Part shown: positions 1-11,025 of the stretch, in pieces
Position numbering within the stretch: the stretch's first letter is position 1
Layout of the letters: every line of letters starts with the position of its first letter
Assembly: GCA_026770585.1 (NCBI GenBank)
Contig: MU646673.1
Coordinates: forward strand, 217,834 to 236,271
DNA length: 18,438 nt
Origin: Baffinella frigidus
Taxonomy: Eukaryota > Cryptophyceae > Cryptomonadales > Baffinellaceae
Reading direction: 5' to 3'
Notes under the pieces: generated by a model
Database searches by the model: none
Seen by the model: only the letters and a program-made list of their open reading frames with translations
What the model was told of the DNA's origin: nothing
Translations under genes and position numbers: made by a program

Positions 1-91
1 ACTGTTAACTTACGTCTGTAGAATGTCAACTTACGGCGGGGGTTGACTTACGGTGGGGGTTGACTTACGCGTGGGGGTTGACTTACGGCAG
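1..91 (+). repeat. GTTGACTTACG minisatellite at intron end, upstream of exon 1
   Basis: From about 24 to 91 four imperfect units of GGGGGTTGACTTACG run directly into the acceptor GGCAG. This is the 3' end of an intron whose 5' part lies outside the window. No polypyrimidine tract is visible. The same GTTGAC theme recurs before exons 2 and 13. Confidence 0.7.
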
Positions 92-155
92 CCTGGACTT
101 CTACACGGGGCGGAGTGAGGACGGGGAGGTCTTCGGCCTGAATGACGCCATCCAG
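92..155 (+). CDS. Exon 1: start of phosphatase domain
   Basis: It follows GGCAG and ends at donor GTGCCC. It begins in phase 2 and ends in phase 0. It encodes LDFYTGRSEDG then EVFGLNDAIQ. Read on into exon 2, EVFGLNDAIQ-LARF lines up with GVYRNNIDDVVRF near the N-terminus of PTEN. A real upstream exon is required because the first codon is split. Confidence 0.7.
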
Positions 156-3100
156 GTGCCCCCCCCACACAGCGGACTTCGAAGGGATTTTGAATAACCC
201 CTAAGCGATAAGACCTACGACCCTACGGTAGGCAACCCGTAGGGGCATAGGGGGGTTCCTACGGATAAGGTAACGGAAACTCGGGCTCTCAGCACCCGAG
301 AATCCCTTCGTAGCCCGCTGTGTGGATAACGTAAACACCTTCTGGTCAAATAGACCGCCATCTCGGTTTGACCGCACTGCACAATACCTAGCTCTGTCTC
401 AGTAAATTTGGGCTCGCCATTATTTCGCCTCGCCCGAAATTTCACAGGTGAATTATGACCCCCCCCCCCATGAAATTTACCTGCGAAATTTCGGGGGGGG
501 CGAAATAATGGCGAGCCCAAATCTAAGTGGGACAGAGCTAGCATACGCGTTGGTTGACCAGTATGACCCTGGGCAGTTCTGACCAGTGTGGATTTGACAA
601 GTTGGCCTGGACAGTTCTGACCGGTGTTGATTTGACCAGTGTGACCCAGGTCAGTTCTGCCATTGTAAATTTTGACCAGTTGGGAAGTGCTGACCATCAT
701 TGTGGATTTGGCCAGTATGACCATGTCCAGTTCTGACCGGTGTGGGTTGGCCAGTGTGGCCCTGGGCAGTTCTGTCGAGTGTGATTTTATCCAGTGTTGT
801 GCGGGGCAGTTCTGACCAGTGTGAATTTGACCAGTGTGATTTTGACCAGTTGGGCAGTTCTGACCAGTGTGGGGTTTGCCCAGTTGGCGCGGTTCATGGC
901 GATCCGGCACTACGGGAAGTTCATGGTCTACAACGTTATTAAAGAGGCGCTCGGCGACTACCCCCCCGCCCACTTCTTTTCCCAGGTACCCGCACCCGGA
1001 CACCGAAAGTTCTACGTTTTCACCACGATTTTCGTGAAACGTTGCGTCTTTTTACATAAAGAAACAAAATTTGAGACCATGATCCGAAATCGTCAGAAAA
1101 GATCGAAACATTGCTTTTTAATCTCGAAAAAGGGGCCCTTGTAGACGTGAAACGTTGCGAAAGTGTGTGTATGATAAGACCTGAATCGGGTCTTAAATTA
1201 TGTAGCCCTTTTCGCCTCCGGGTGCGGTGACGGTTTTCTTTCAGGACTTGGCCGTCCTCGATTTACCGGATTGCCGATTTTCCGAACTGCCGACATTTTG
1301 AAACATGTCAACACGATCTACGAATCCGGGAAGCCTTATCCGATTTGCAAAACATACCACGTTATGCAAAACATGGCATGTTCTCGTGCAAAACATGTCA
1401 TATTTTGAAACAAGGCATGTTTTGCATTTAGTATCGTAAAGGTACTTAGTTGGAGCCCTCTCTGGACGCCTCAAGTTGTTGGTCCGACTTCATAAATTCA
1501 ATAAAAGTCTCTTCTGTTTTGCACAAGTGCAAAGAAACAGTTTCTGCCGGGTGCCGTACGTCCCTTTGGTTTCAGCCAACTTTGGTTTCAGCTACGGTAG
1601 GCAATCCTTAGGGACATAGGGGGGTTCCTACGGATAAGGCAACATAAACTGGCCCCAAAAATGGGCCGAAAATCTCTTTTGTAGCCCGCTGTGTGGCACG
1701 TCACTGTGGTTTCAGCTTCAGGCTCGGTATTTTACATCAAAGGTTGACGCCCTCATTCTGGCGTCAAAACCAAACTGGCGTTCCGTCGCACCCTACTGTA
1801 TTGCCTAACGTAGCACCCTATGGAATGCCGGCATGAGGTTGATGCCGAAAAAAGGTCGCCCACCCTTACATGCCGGAAATAGATCGTCCACCCTTACTAG
1901 GTTGATTCCGGAAATAGGTCTTCCACCCTTACTGAGACCGCGTTCGCCGCAGGGTCAGCGACCATGAATCGTGTCGAAATGTCAACGTGTCAACCCTAAA
2001 CCCTAAACCCTAAACCCTTGTTCCTAAACCCCAAACCCTAAACCCTTGGTCGCAGGTTGAGCGCATGTACGTCCAAGAAAAGCACGCGCCCAACCTCAAC
2101 GAGGTGCTCCTCTCAATCCACCCGAGACTGCCAGAGGGGCCTAATTAAAACCGACGTGCTTTTAAAAGTGGGCATTTGTGTAGTAGCTTTCGTTGATTGG
2201 TCACGTAACTAGCCATATGTTGGCCAGACGCGAGGTTGGAACACCCTGTCCTGGTACAAGTATTTACAGGCCCATATGTAAATAGGATCCTGCAGCATTC
2301 TCAAGTGGATGCACCCCCTCCTGTGCTCGTGCTCTCTCCTCTCTGCAGGCATGCCACCAGTTCACGATTTCTAACAAAATCCGAAACCCTCCACGCCAGG
2401 CCATTTGTCGAAATTTCAGCTACAAGTATTTTTTTAAACATTGTACCACATTTTGTATTCGGATCGATCGTGGAAAGGAAGAGTAGCTGCGAAGTCGATG
2501 GTGGCTACGTACCATTTAGTACCACGCAATGAAACGTTGCGTTCCGAAATTCCCAGTAATGACCTGCCGTGGTGTTAGCTAACAAAGACGGAGCGGGGAA
2601 AAATCTGTTGTTTGGACCATACTAGTACCAGTACAGCATGCGTGTAGTAATTTTCGTTTCTAGTAATAGTGAAGTATCTGTGTAGTAATTTTTGTTGGAT
2701 TAACTGGTGGCGCGCGGGGCAGATTCTGGTGTTCTGTGTGAACGCGACGCGCTTCCTCCTGGCCGACGCGCGGACCGTCGTCTCTCGATTCAATGAAAAT
2801 TACTACACAACGTGCTGAAAATTGCTTCACACCGTGATGAAAATTACTACACAACTTGATCATACTAGTAATAGTAAAGCATCTGTGTAGTAATTTTCGT
2901 TGGGATTAACGCGAGTTATCTCTCGGCAGATTCTGGTGTTCTGTGTGAACGCGACGCGTTTCCTCCTGGCTGACGCGCGGACCGTCGTCGCCATCCACTG
3001 CTGCACTGGCCGGTATCTTTTTTTCTTTTTTCTTTTCGCAGTTGTTAATTAGTACCACGGAAAGCCTTTTTTGTTTTAGCAATTGTTAATCAGTACCACG

Positions 3101-4510
3101 AGAATAGATGGACTGACGCGGTTCCTTCTGGAGGACGCGCGAACAGTCGAGAATGGCCATTCACTGCTGCACCGGACGGTACCTTTTCCTCCCCTCCAGC
3201 GTTCAATTCGTGGTACAAATTATTATTAAAAGTGGTTTCTTGGTACAAAGCCCGCATTGTTGCGGTGGACACGACTCACGTTAGGCCAAAAAGATTCTCT
3301 CCGCGGGAACGCGACGCGCGCACCGACGTCAAACTGTTAATTAGTACCACGACAACTATTTTTTAATAGCAATTATTTATTATTACCGCGAGAATAGATG
3401 GACCGACGCGCGTCCTACGTGCAGACACGCGCACAGTCGTCGCCATTCACTACTGCACCGGCCGGTCAACCCTGAAACCCGAAACCCTATATACCATACG
3501 CTCCAAAGTAACCCCCGTCACTTAGCAGCCACCGGGGGCTTCACGGATACAGTCGATCTAAACGATTTGTATGAGAGTCTCATCCATTGCGGTGCAATTC
3601 CAACTGACTTTCCCTCGGGTTTCTGGGGGGAAAGGAACTCGGCGCCTCCTAAGTGCCACACAGGGCCCTTCGTGGGGTTTTTCAGGGTCGTTCTTGGAGC
3701 CATTGGGTCGTTCTTGGAGCCATTTTTCTAACAATTGACTCTTGAGTACCGTTTCCCCTTGAAAATTGACTTTTGAATACCCCCCAAGGGAACTCCGTGG
3801 GATACCCTAAACCCCAAACACGCAAGGAACATCCACTGCAGCACTGGCCTGTCAACCCTGACACCCTCAACCCTCAACCCTCGACACTAAACCCTAAACC
3901 CTAAACTTTAAATCCTCAACCCTCAACCCTCAACCCTAAACCCTAAACCCTAAACCCCCAACCCTCCACCCTGAACCCTAAACCCTAAAACCCGGCATGG
4001 CTGTGCACATGGATTGGATGGGGGTCTTTGCTCACGATTGTCGGGCGCTTCGGCTGTTTGACTTTTGGCGAATCGTGGGGGAAATCAGTGATGTTTCTCC
4101 CCAAAGTGGCCGATTCGCGGTACAAATAATAGAAAGACGCGGTTTCGTCAGCTCAACCCTAAACCCTGAAACGTTTGCCAGGGATCGGACGGGGGTGCTG
4201 GCATGCATCTGGCTGATGTTTGTGGGACACTGCCGCACCGCCAACGAAGCTCTCACGGTCTCACTCCCCGAACCCTAAATCTTGAACCTTACACATTTGA
4301 CCATCAAACGCTGAAGCCTGATCCCTGATTCCTGGATCATGAACCTGAAACCCGCAACGTGGGGCGCTGCCGGAATGCAAAGCCCTCAAGGATTGCTTCC
4401 TTGACCCGGACCCCGGAACCCTGAACGTCTAACCCTAAACCCTCAACGAGGCCCGCAGGGGCTCACTCGCTTGTGAGTCCTGAACCTGACCACTGGGTCG
4501 ACCGCTCCTA

Positions 4511-4546
<36 letters not shown>

Positions 4547-4626
4547 GCCCTCAGCCCTCAACCCTCGGCCCTCAGCCCTCAACCCTCAACCCTCAACCCT
4601 CAGCCCTCAGCCCTCAACCCTCGGCC

Positions 4627-4679
<53 letters not shown>

Positions 4680-7600
4680 AACCTCAACCCCAACCTCAAC
4701 CCTTAACCCGAACATCTAATCCCTAAACCATAAACCATAACCCCTCAACCATCACCCCTAAACCCTAAACCCTAAATCCCAAACCCTAAACCCCAAACCC
4801 TAAACCCTAAACCCTAAACCCTAAACCCTAAACCCTAAACCCTAAACCCTAAACCCTAAACCCTAAACCCTAAACCCTAAACCCTAAACCCTAAACCCTA
4901 AACCCTAAACCCTAAACCCTAAACCCTAAACCCTAAACCCCCAACCCCTAACCCCCAACCCCTCCCTGTGCGGCTCTCTCTCTCTCTCTCTCTCTTTCGC
5001 GCGCGCGCGCGTTCTCCCTCTCTCTCTCTCGCGCGCGCGCGCGCTCTCTCTCTCTCTCGCGCTCTCTTTCGCGCGCTCTCTCTCTCTCTCTCTCGCACGC
5101 GTTCTCTCTCTTTCTCGCTCAATGAACCGTCGTACTCATCACGTCACCTACCAGATTCTATTCCGTAGAACGTTTATCTAAACGATTTCCGGTACATATC
5201 CTGGTATTTCAAACCCTAAAAGCGCGAGATGGCTCCACCGCCAAGCCGTTCAGGGCCCCCAAACCCCGACGGCACATACTCGATGGCGGTAACTTAAACC
5301 CTAAACCTAAACCCCAAACCCCAAACCTCAAACCCTAAACCCTAAACCCTAAACCCTAAACCCCAGACCCTAAACCTCAAACCCTAAACCCTGAACCCTG
5401 AATCCCAAACCCCATCCCCTAAACCCCAAGCTCCAAACCCTGATGAATCTTACAGCCTCTCACTCCTTAAACCCTGAAACCTAAACTTGTCGGCAGCTTC
5501 GCGGGGCGTCGCTGCAGAGGATCGTGCGCAACGCCGACCACGCAAGAGTGTAGAGCTGACTAGCTTACAGGAGAAGTAGCCAGATCTGGCTATTTTGAAG
5601 CCTAAACTCGTGGGCAATTGCGCGGGGCTGCAGAGGATCTCATGCGGAAACACTGTCCAGTTCCAAACTTGGATTCAATCGCAGTTGCGCGGGGCGTCAC
5701 TATAGAGGATCGTGCGCAACGCCGAACTCCTCCTCACCCCCGAATCCCAAACCCTAGCCCCCGAACTCCAAACCTCTTTTTAAAAAAGCCTCTCAACAGC
5801 GTGCGCAACGCTGACCGGTTGGACATCTGGTTGGATATCAACTAGGATTCGGTTAGGATGTCCGTAGGGAAACCCCTGTCCCTATGGATGGCCTTCCGTA
5901 CCACGCAAGAGTGTATATCTGACTGGCTGACAGGAGAAATAGCCAGCTCTGGGTATTTCTTAAGTCCATAAGTGGACATTCTCCCCAGAGAAAAATCGAA
6001 ATTTCGGAAAGTTGGTACAAATTCCGTGTGAACTGACATCCGAAACTCGTGGGCAGTTGCGCGGGGCGTCGCTGCAGAGGATCGTGCGCAACGCCGAACG
6101 CCTCCTCAAGTTCAACGTCCCAGTCTCGGCCACAGAGCGGGTCACTCAGCCCTAAGCCCTAAACTCTAAACCCTAAATCCTCTCTGAACCCTGGACATTA
6201 CACCGAGGTCAACGTCCTAGTCTCAACCACGGAGCGGGTAACCCTACGCCCTGAGGATTAGGGCTCAGGGTTACCCGCTGTGTGGGTAACCTTAATCCTC
6301 TCTGAACCCTGAATCCTCTCTGAACCCTGCACCCTCAACACTGAACCCTGGAGATTACACCGAGGTCAACGTCTCAGTCTCGGCCACAGCAACACAGCGG
6401 ACTTCGAAGGGATTTTGAATCACCCCTAAGCGATAAGACCTAGGGCCCTACGGTAGGCAACCCGTATGGGCATAGGGGGGCTCCTACGGATAAGGTAACG
6501 GAAAATCGGGCTCTCAGCGCCCGAAGATCCCTTCGTAGCCCGATGTGTGGAGTAGGTGCCTTCCCGGACCAAAGTGCCGCGCCTGATTCTTCCTCAACCC
6601 TGACCCCTCAACCGAAACGCCGAATCCTGAACCCTGGCCCTGAACCCTATACCCTAAACCCTTAACCCTAAACCACAACCCCTACACCCTACACCCTAAA
6701 CCCTAAACCCTAAACCCTAAACCCTAAACCCTAAACCCTAAACCATAAACCCTAAACCCTAAACCCTAAACCCTAAACCCCAACCCCCACACCCTGAACC
6801 CTAAACCCAAACCCCTAAATCCTACTCCGTAAACCCTAAACCCGAAACCAGGTTCTGAAGAGCGTGAAGCTATCGAACGGGCACGACAAGCTGTCCCTCT
6901 CCTTGCAGGTCTAACCCCCAACTCCCAAACTCGCAACTCCAAAACCCTGAACCCCAGACCCCAGACCCCAAACCCCAAACCCCAAACCCCACAATCTCGA
7001 ACGGGCACTCTCGCTCTCGCTCCAGGTCTACCCTCCAACCCCCGACCCCCAAACTCTCAACTCAAATCCCTTGAAGCCGCACTCGGTAGCTACGGGGCAC
7101 GTCCCTCCCCAGAAACCTGGGGACGTGACACATTGCGGACGTTTGGCGTGTTTCTAGGGAAAGAATCTAATAATTAACTTAAGAATGGTTCCTCGTAGTG
7201 TTCCGAGTGGTACCCCAAACCCCAAACTTCAGACCCCAAACCCAAAACCCAAAACCCCAAACCCCAACCCCCAACCCCCAAAATCCCAAACCCCCAAACC
7301 CCAAACTCCAAACCCCAAACTCCAAACCCCAAACCCCAACCCCCAAACTCCAACCCCCAAACTCCAACCCCCAAACTCCAAACCCCAAACTCCAAACCCC
7401 TAAACCCCACATCAGGTCAAGTGCTGGGGCCTGACCATCTACGACTCAGCTCTCCAGGGTGTCGGTGCTGAACCCCACACCCTAAACCCTAAACCCTCGA
7501 CCCTCAACCCTCAACCCTAATCCCCAAACCCTGCACTCTATTCTCTAAACCAGCTCGACTCTATACCTTAAACCAGCAACTGCATGGTTCCATGTAAGTG

Positions 7601-10600
7601 AGACTTCATATGGAAACAGATTCGATTTAAATCACCCTTTTGCAATGTTATGGGTGGGTTTCATGCTATGGTGAAGCTATGTCGAGGCTAAGATAGCAGA
7701 TGGTGAGATTAACTTGATACCCCAATAGGGCTTAGGATACCCCTGTAGAGATATGCCATAGGTTTTTGTATTACTCAACTCAAGGCTCAGGGGCCTCATC
7801 TAGGACCTTTATCGAGAGAAATAAAGAAGAAGAAGAAGAAGAAGTAGAGATATGCCGGCAGGACTTGGCCGTTCTCGATGTGCCGAATTGCCTACTCTCA
7901 AATTCCTTCTGTACCGGGAAACTCGAAAGGGTGTGTTGAAACACGTTGTACGACCTCTAAATCTTTTTCAAGTCGGCAATTCGTCAAGTCCACTGCCAGG
8001 GCGGAGTTTTTGCATTAGTCAACTCAAAGCGAAAATCGATTTTCAAAGTACCCATTATGGGTACCTCGTTTCTAAGGTTGACAGATTTTATGGGTGAATT
8101 GATTTTCACAAAATCTCTGGATTTGCAGTGAAGTGGTAGCGCCGAATGCCAACAAGGAGGCCGTCGTGACGACCCTCCCCGATCCTCCCCTGATGCAAAA
8201 AAACGCGTTTATGATACCACTAAACACCGATGCATATTATACCACTCACAAAAAAAATGAATATCAATATTTTATCAATGTATCAATATATCAGTATCGT
8301 AACGTGACGGGGTGGCGCAGAGGGGGGGAGGCATATCGTGGCGCCGAATGTCAACAAGGAGGCTGTCATCTGGAAACTCCCCGACCTGGTATCCACCAGC
8401 AACCCGAAATAATCCACCGCTGCTCAAGTTAACGGAGGCTCCACTTTTGCTTTGAGACGTTCCGCTCTCGACTTTTGTCTCCGCGGGCAGCGCTCTTCAG
8501 TCGCTGTGTGGGTTCATCTCCACAAAAGTATCAATTAATTGCTTTTGGTGCAACGAAATTTACTACACAAACGCTTTACTATTACTTTTATGAGCAAATC
8601 GTGTAGTAATTTTCGTTGCCAAAAGCAATTAATTAATACGTGTATGGAGATTAGGGTAGGACCGCGGGGACTGTGGGCCAAGAGGAATCCCAACCTGGTA
8701 TGTGCAGCCTGTCCTTGCGTGATTTTCCGGTGGAATTTACCACGAACATCCTCCAAAAGTGGCCGATTTAGCTGCGAACAAAGAGACCGTCGTGTGAAAG
8801 CTACCCACGCCAGAGGGATCGAGAGAAACCGACGCCTTATCCTCGACAGATCTGTCGTGGTTGTCGTAAGAATTCAAGGGATTTCCCTTGGAATATTTCA
8901 GAAGTTGATGTTTCGAGCCCCTTGGCGTGGACCCGACGTGGAATTCACCAGCAACCCGAAGAAGCAGCAACCCGAAGCACCAGCCACCCGAAGCACCAGC
9001 AACCCGAAGCACCAGCGACCCGAAGCAGCAGCAACCCGAAGCAACCCGAACCCGAAGCAACCCGAACCCGAAGCAACCCGAACCCGAAGCAACCCGAACC
9101 CGAAGCAACCCCAACCCGAAGCACCAGCAACCCGAAGCAGCAACCCGAAACACGCAGGCGATTCGGGCCCTGGGGTGTCTTGCCTTCGTCACGATCGTCC
9201 CAGCCTCCTGGAGTCTGAAGAAAGTACTTTCTTAAGTGTTTGTCAGCAACTTAAGAAAGTGCCTTCTCAAGTGTCTGTCACACATGAAGGGGTTGCCCTC
9301 CCTCGTGATTCAATCTCGGGAAATATCTGAATCAGTTGAGCTTTTATGCTATGTTACGCCTGGGTTTTATGCCTGCAATTGCATGTCCACCCTGATCTCA
9401 AGCGTTGGAAGCCCTACGATACGCAACGGATTCAGTTATGTTCCAAAGTGAGATTGATTGATCGTACAGCTGTGAAAATCTCTTGTGTGTGTGGCCTATA
9501 TATGATAGATGGACGGCTTATTTGGACGTGCCGGTAGTAACTTTTTGTACCGGCTTGTACCTTTTTGTACCGCCTTGTTACAGCCCGGTACTACTTTCGG
9601 GACGTGACAGCAGTACAGCAGAGAAGGTAACGCGGTGTGCAGAAAAGTCGGCCGCCAAAATAATGCGCATTTGTAAAAGTGGACGTATCGTGTACCAGCA
9701 CCGTAAAATTTTGCCAAGTTCGCATTATGCCTCAGGCCAACGTCTCTGCACACCGAAGTAGTTAGCTACCCCGTTTCATTGGTGCGCTGACTGGAATTTG
9801 ACACAAACTTTCGAAGGTACTTTCGTATATGTATTTTTCGATAGAAGCATTGACGTATCTGAGCACGTACAGGTTGTGGGCGGCGACTTTGTGATATACG
9901 TTCTCTCCCACGATCCGAAAGAGAAGAAGTCGAAGAAAACCAAAGGCCGCAACCGCCAGGTCCGGCCACCCACTCGAGGCTGGAAGAGGGAGTATTTTAA
10001 ATATGGGGTTGTTTAAATTTTTACCAGTCACGGGCAGGTGTGGTCACGTAGCCCGCCGATATCTGCGGGCTACGTGACCAAACGCGACTATTTATGTAAA
10101 AATTACTACACACCGCTCCACTTGTAGAGCAACTCTTTTTTGAAATAGTCGCATTTCTGTCATACTCACAGGGCTCACCCCGAATACAGTCGATCTAACG
10201 GCCCGCGGCGGGCTCGTCCTAGACTATGTCCTCACACCACTTTGACTGTCCTCGTATCTTTCACTCTCCTGCATCCACTTTCATTCCAACCGACATTTCG
10301 CCCAGACCTCGCGCGTCTGCCAAATACGACAAAGGGACCCTTTAGTTTCGTGGTACCACTCGGTGGGCTTCGAGGGTTTCGGACTCGATTTTGGGGCCGG
10401 ATTATAGGGTGTTACGTGACCAAGTTTGTACCAGAAAATTCTTCAAGTTAATTATCTCTGGGCAAGTTGACTTTTGTTGAAAGGTCCGTAGTCCACCGTG
10501 TGGCCAATGAAGCATGTCTCGGTGCAAAGACATCGATGCTCCAATTTCGCCCGATTTGGCCCAAACCCGGGTTCCTATTTCACCCGATGTGGCCCAAATT

Positions 10601-10994
10601 CGCCCGATGTTCATGTGCGAGGCCACTCAATTTACACCGTGTTTTTGCTATCTTGGGGTTGGGTTTCTTCTATATTAAAGCTATGTTGAAGCTAACATAG
10701 AAAAACACGAGAGAAACCACCCTTAAGATAGCATAAAAGGCGGTTTAAATTGAGTGGCCACACACATTAATATACAGGAGTACGAAGTGGGCGCGCGCAA
10801 GAGGAATTGTTCGTGTGCCAGCACACGGCGCTCGTCAACTTAGTGATCCGTGGTGTTCTAAGTTGTCAGTGTTCTACGTTGTCAACTTAGCGTACTTAGG
10901 TGGCGTTTTTCGTGCGTTGATCAACCCCGGAGAGACATTCAAACTCCTTAAGGTTGAGTGGGTTGAATATATGTTGAACACACACCTATATATG

Positions 10995-11025
<31 letters not shown>

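Larger units (their letters stand above)
986..2055 (+). other. Intron 2: low-copy sequence, repeats, no gene
   Basis: Contents in order: AT-richer sequence with GTGAAACGTTGCG twice (about 1036 and 1147); an exon-like fragment at 1245-1300; several palindromic CAAAACATG/CATGTTTTG blocks (1345-1425); a truncated CCACACAGCGG element (1593-1696); tandem units of GGTTGATGCCGGAAATAGGTC with CCACCCTTAC (about 1836-1940); and a telomere-like tract (1991-2048) just before the acceptor. No supported gene is present. Confidence 0.6.
3013..4181 (+). other. Intron 4: exon 4 debris, MITE and telomere-like DNA
   Basis: It contains three decayed copies of exon 4 (see separate entries), four occurrences of the short motif GTTAATTAGTACCACG or close variants (about 3044, 3084, 3327, 3370), one MITE (3519-3655), a telomere-like tract (3851-3994) and unassigned sequence at 3997-4170. 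A long open frame starting at 3997 continues into exon 5. Only its last part has family support. Confidence 0.6.
5289..6056 (+). other. Intron 6: telomere-like DNA and copies of exon 7
   Basis: A telomere-like tract (5295-5480) is followed by four decayed copies of the exon 7 start, separated by a repeated spacer. That spacer begins ACCACGCAAGAGTGTA and contains AGCCAGATCTGGCT. It occurs at 5537-5600 and again at 5901-5965. Confidence 0.65.
6141..6851 (+). other. Intron 7: exon 7 end copies, MITE, telomere-like DNA
   Basis: Two copies of the exon 7 end (6205-6237 and 6363-6388) are each preceded by ATTACACCGAGGTCAACGTC. A short inverted repeat with GCGGGTAACCCT ends lies at about 6233-6280. 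One CCACACAGCGG element follows at 6391-6550, then telomere-like repeats at about 6590-6845. Confidence 0.7.
7465..8320 (+). other. Intron 9: telomere-like DNA, retroposon tail, exon-like scraps
   Basis: Telomere-like DNA at 7475-7555 is followed by sequence similar to half of the MITE at 10621-10759 (about 7622-7705). The retroposon tail (7758-7843), the second leucine-rich scrap (7862-7894), a decayed copy of exon 10 (8134-8183) and AT-rich sequence follow. Confidence 0.6.

Noticed and set aside
92-985. Exon 1 as the FYGEVRT segment that follows the P-loop in PTEN (LDFYTGR looks like LDFYGEVR)
   Set aside because: It lies upstream of exon 2, whose RF...VYN match belongs before the P-loop. 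Joined to exon 2 it fits the N-terminal GVYRNNIDDVVRF segment, so the resemblance is coincidental.
215-1003. 262-codon open frame on the minus strand
   Set aside because: It runs through a MITE, a hairpin, the TTGACCAGT minisatellite and the antisense of exon 2. The composition follows the repeats, and the real exon is on the other strand.
4453-4466. Possible 14-base microexon between CGCAG and GTGAGT
   Set aside because: It has a good donor, but its length breaks the phase-0 join between exons 5 and 6, and CTCACTCGCTTGTGAG is simply a small palindrome.
4919-5168. Arg/Glu-rich or Leu/Ser-rich frames
   Set aside because: They come from the (CT)n/(GC)n microsatellite.
7174-7434. Overlapping Pro/Asn/Lys-rich and Gly/Leu/Trp-rich frames
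   Set aside because: They are translations of CCCCAAA-type repeats in alternative frames and strands.
8737-9192. 151-codon minus-strand frame rich in Gly, Cys, Phe and Arg
   Set aside because: It is the antisense of the same minisatellite and has no domain.
8539-9330. 263-codon plus-strand open frame
   Set aside because: Much of it is the ACCAGCAACCCGA array, which is open in several frames on both strands. The rest shows no family features and includes an exon 10 scrap in a wrong frame.
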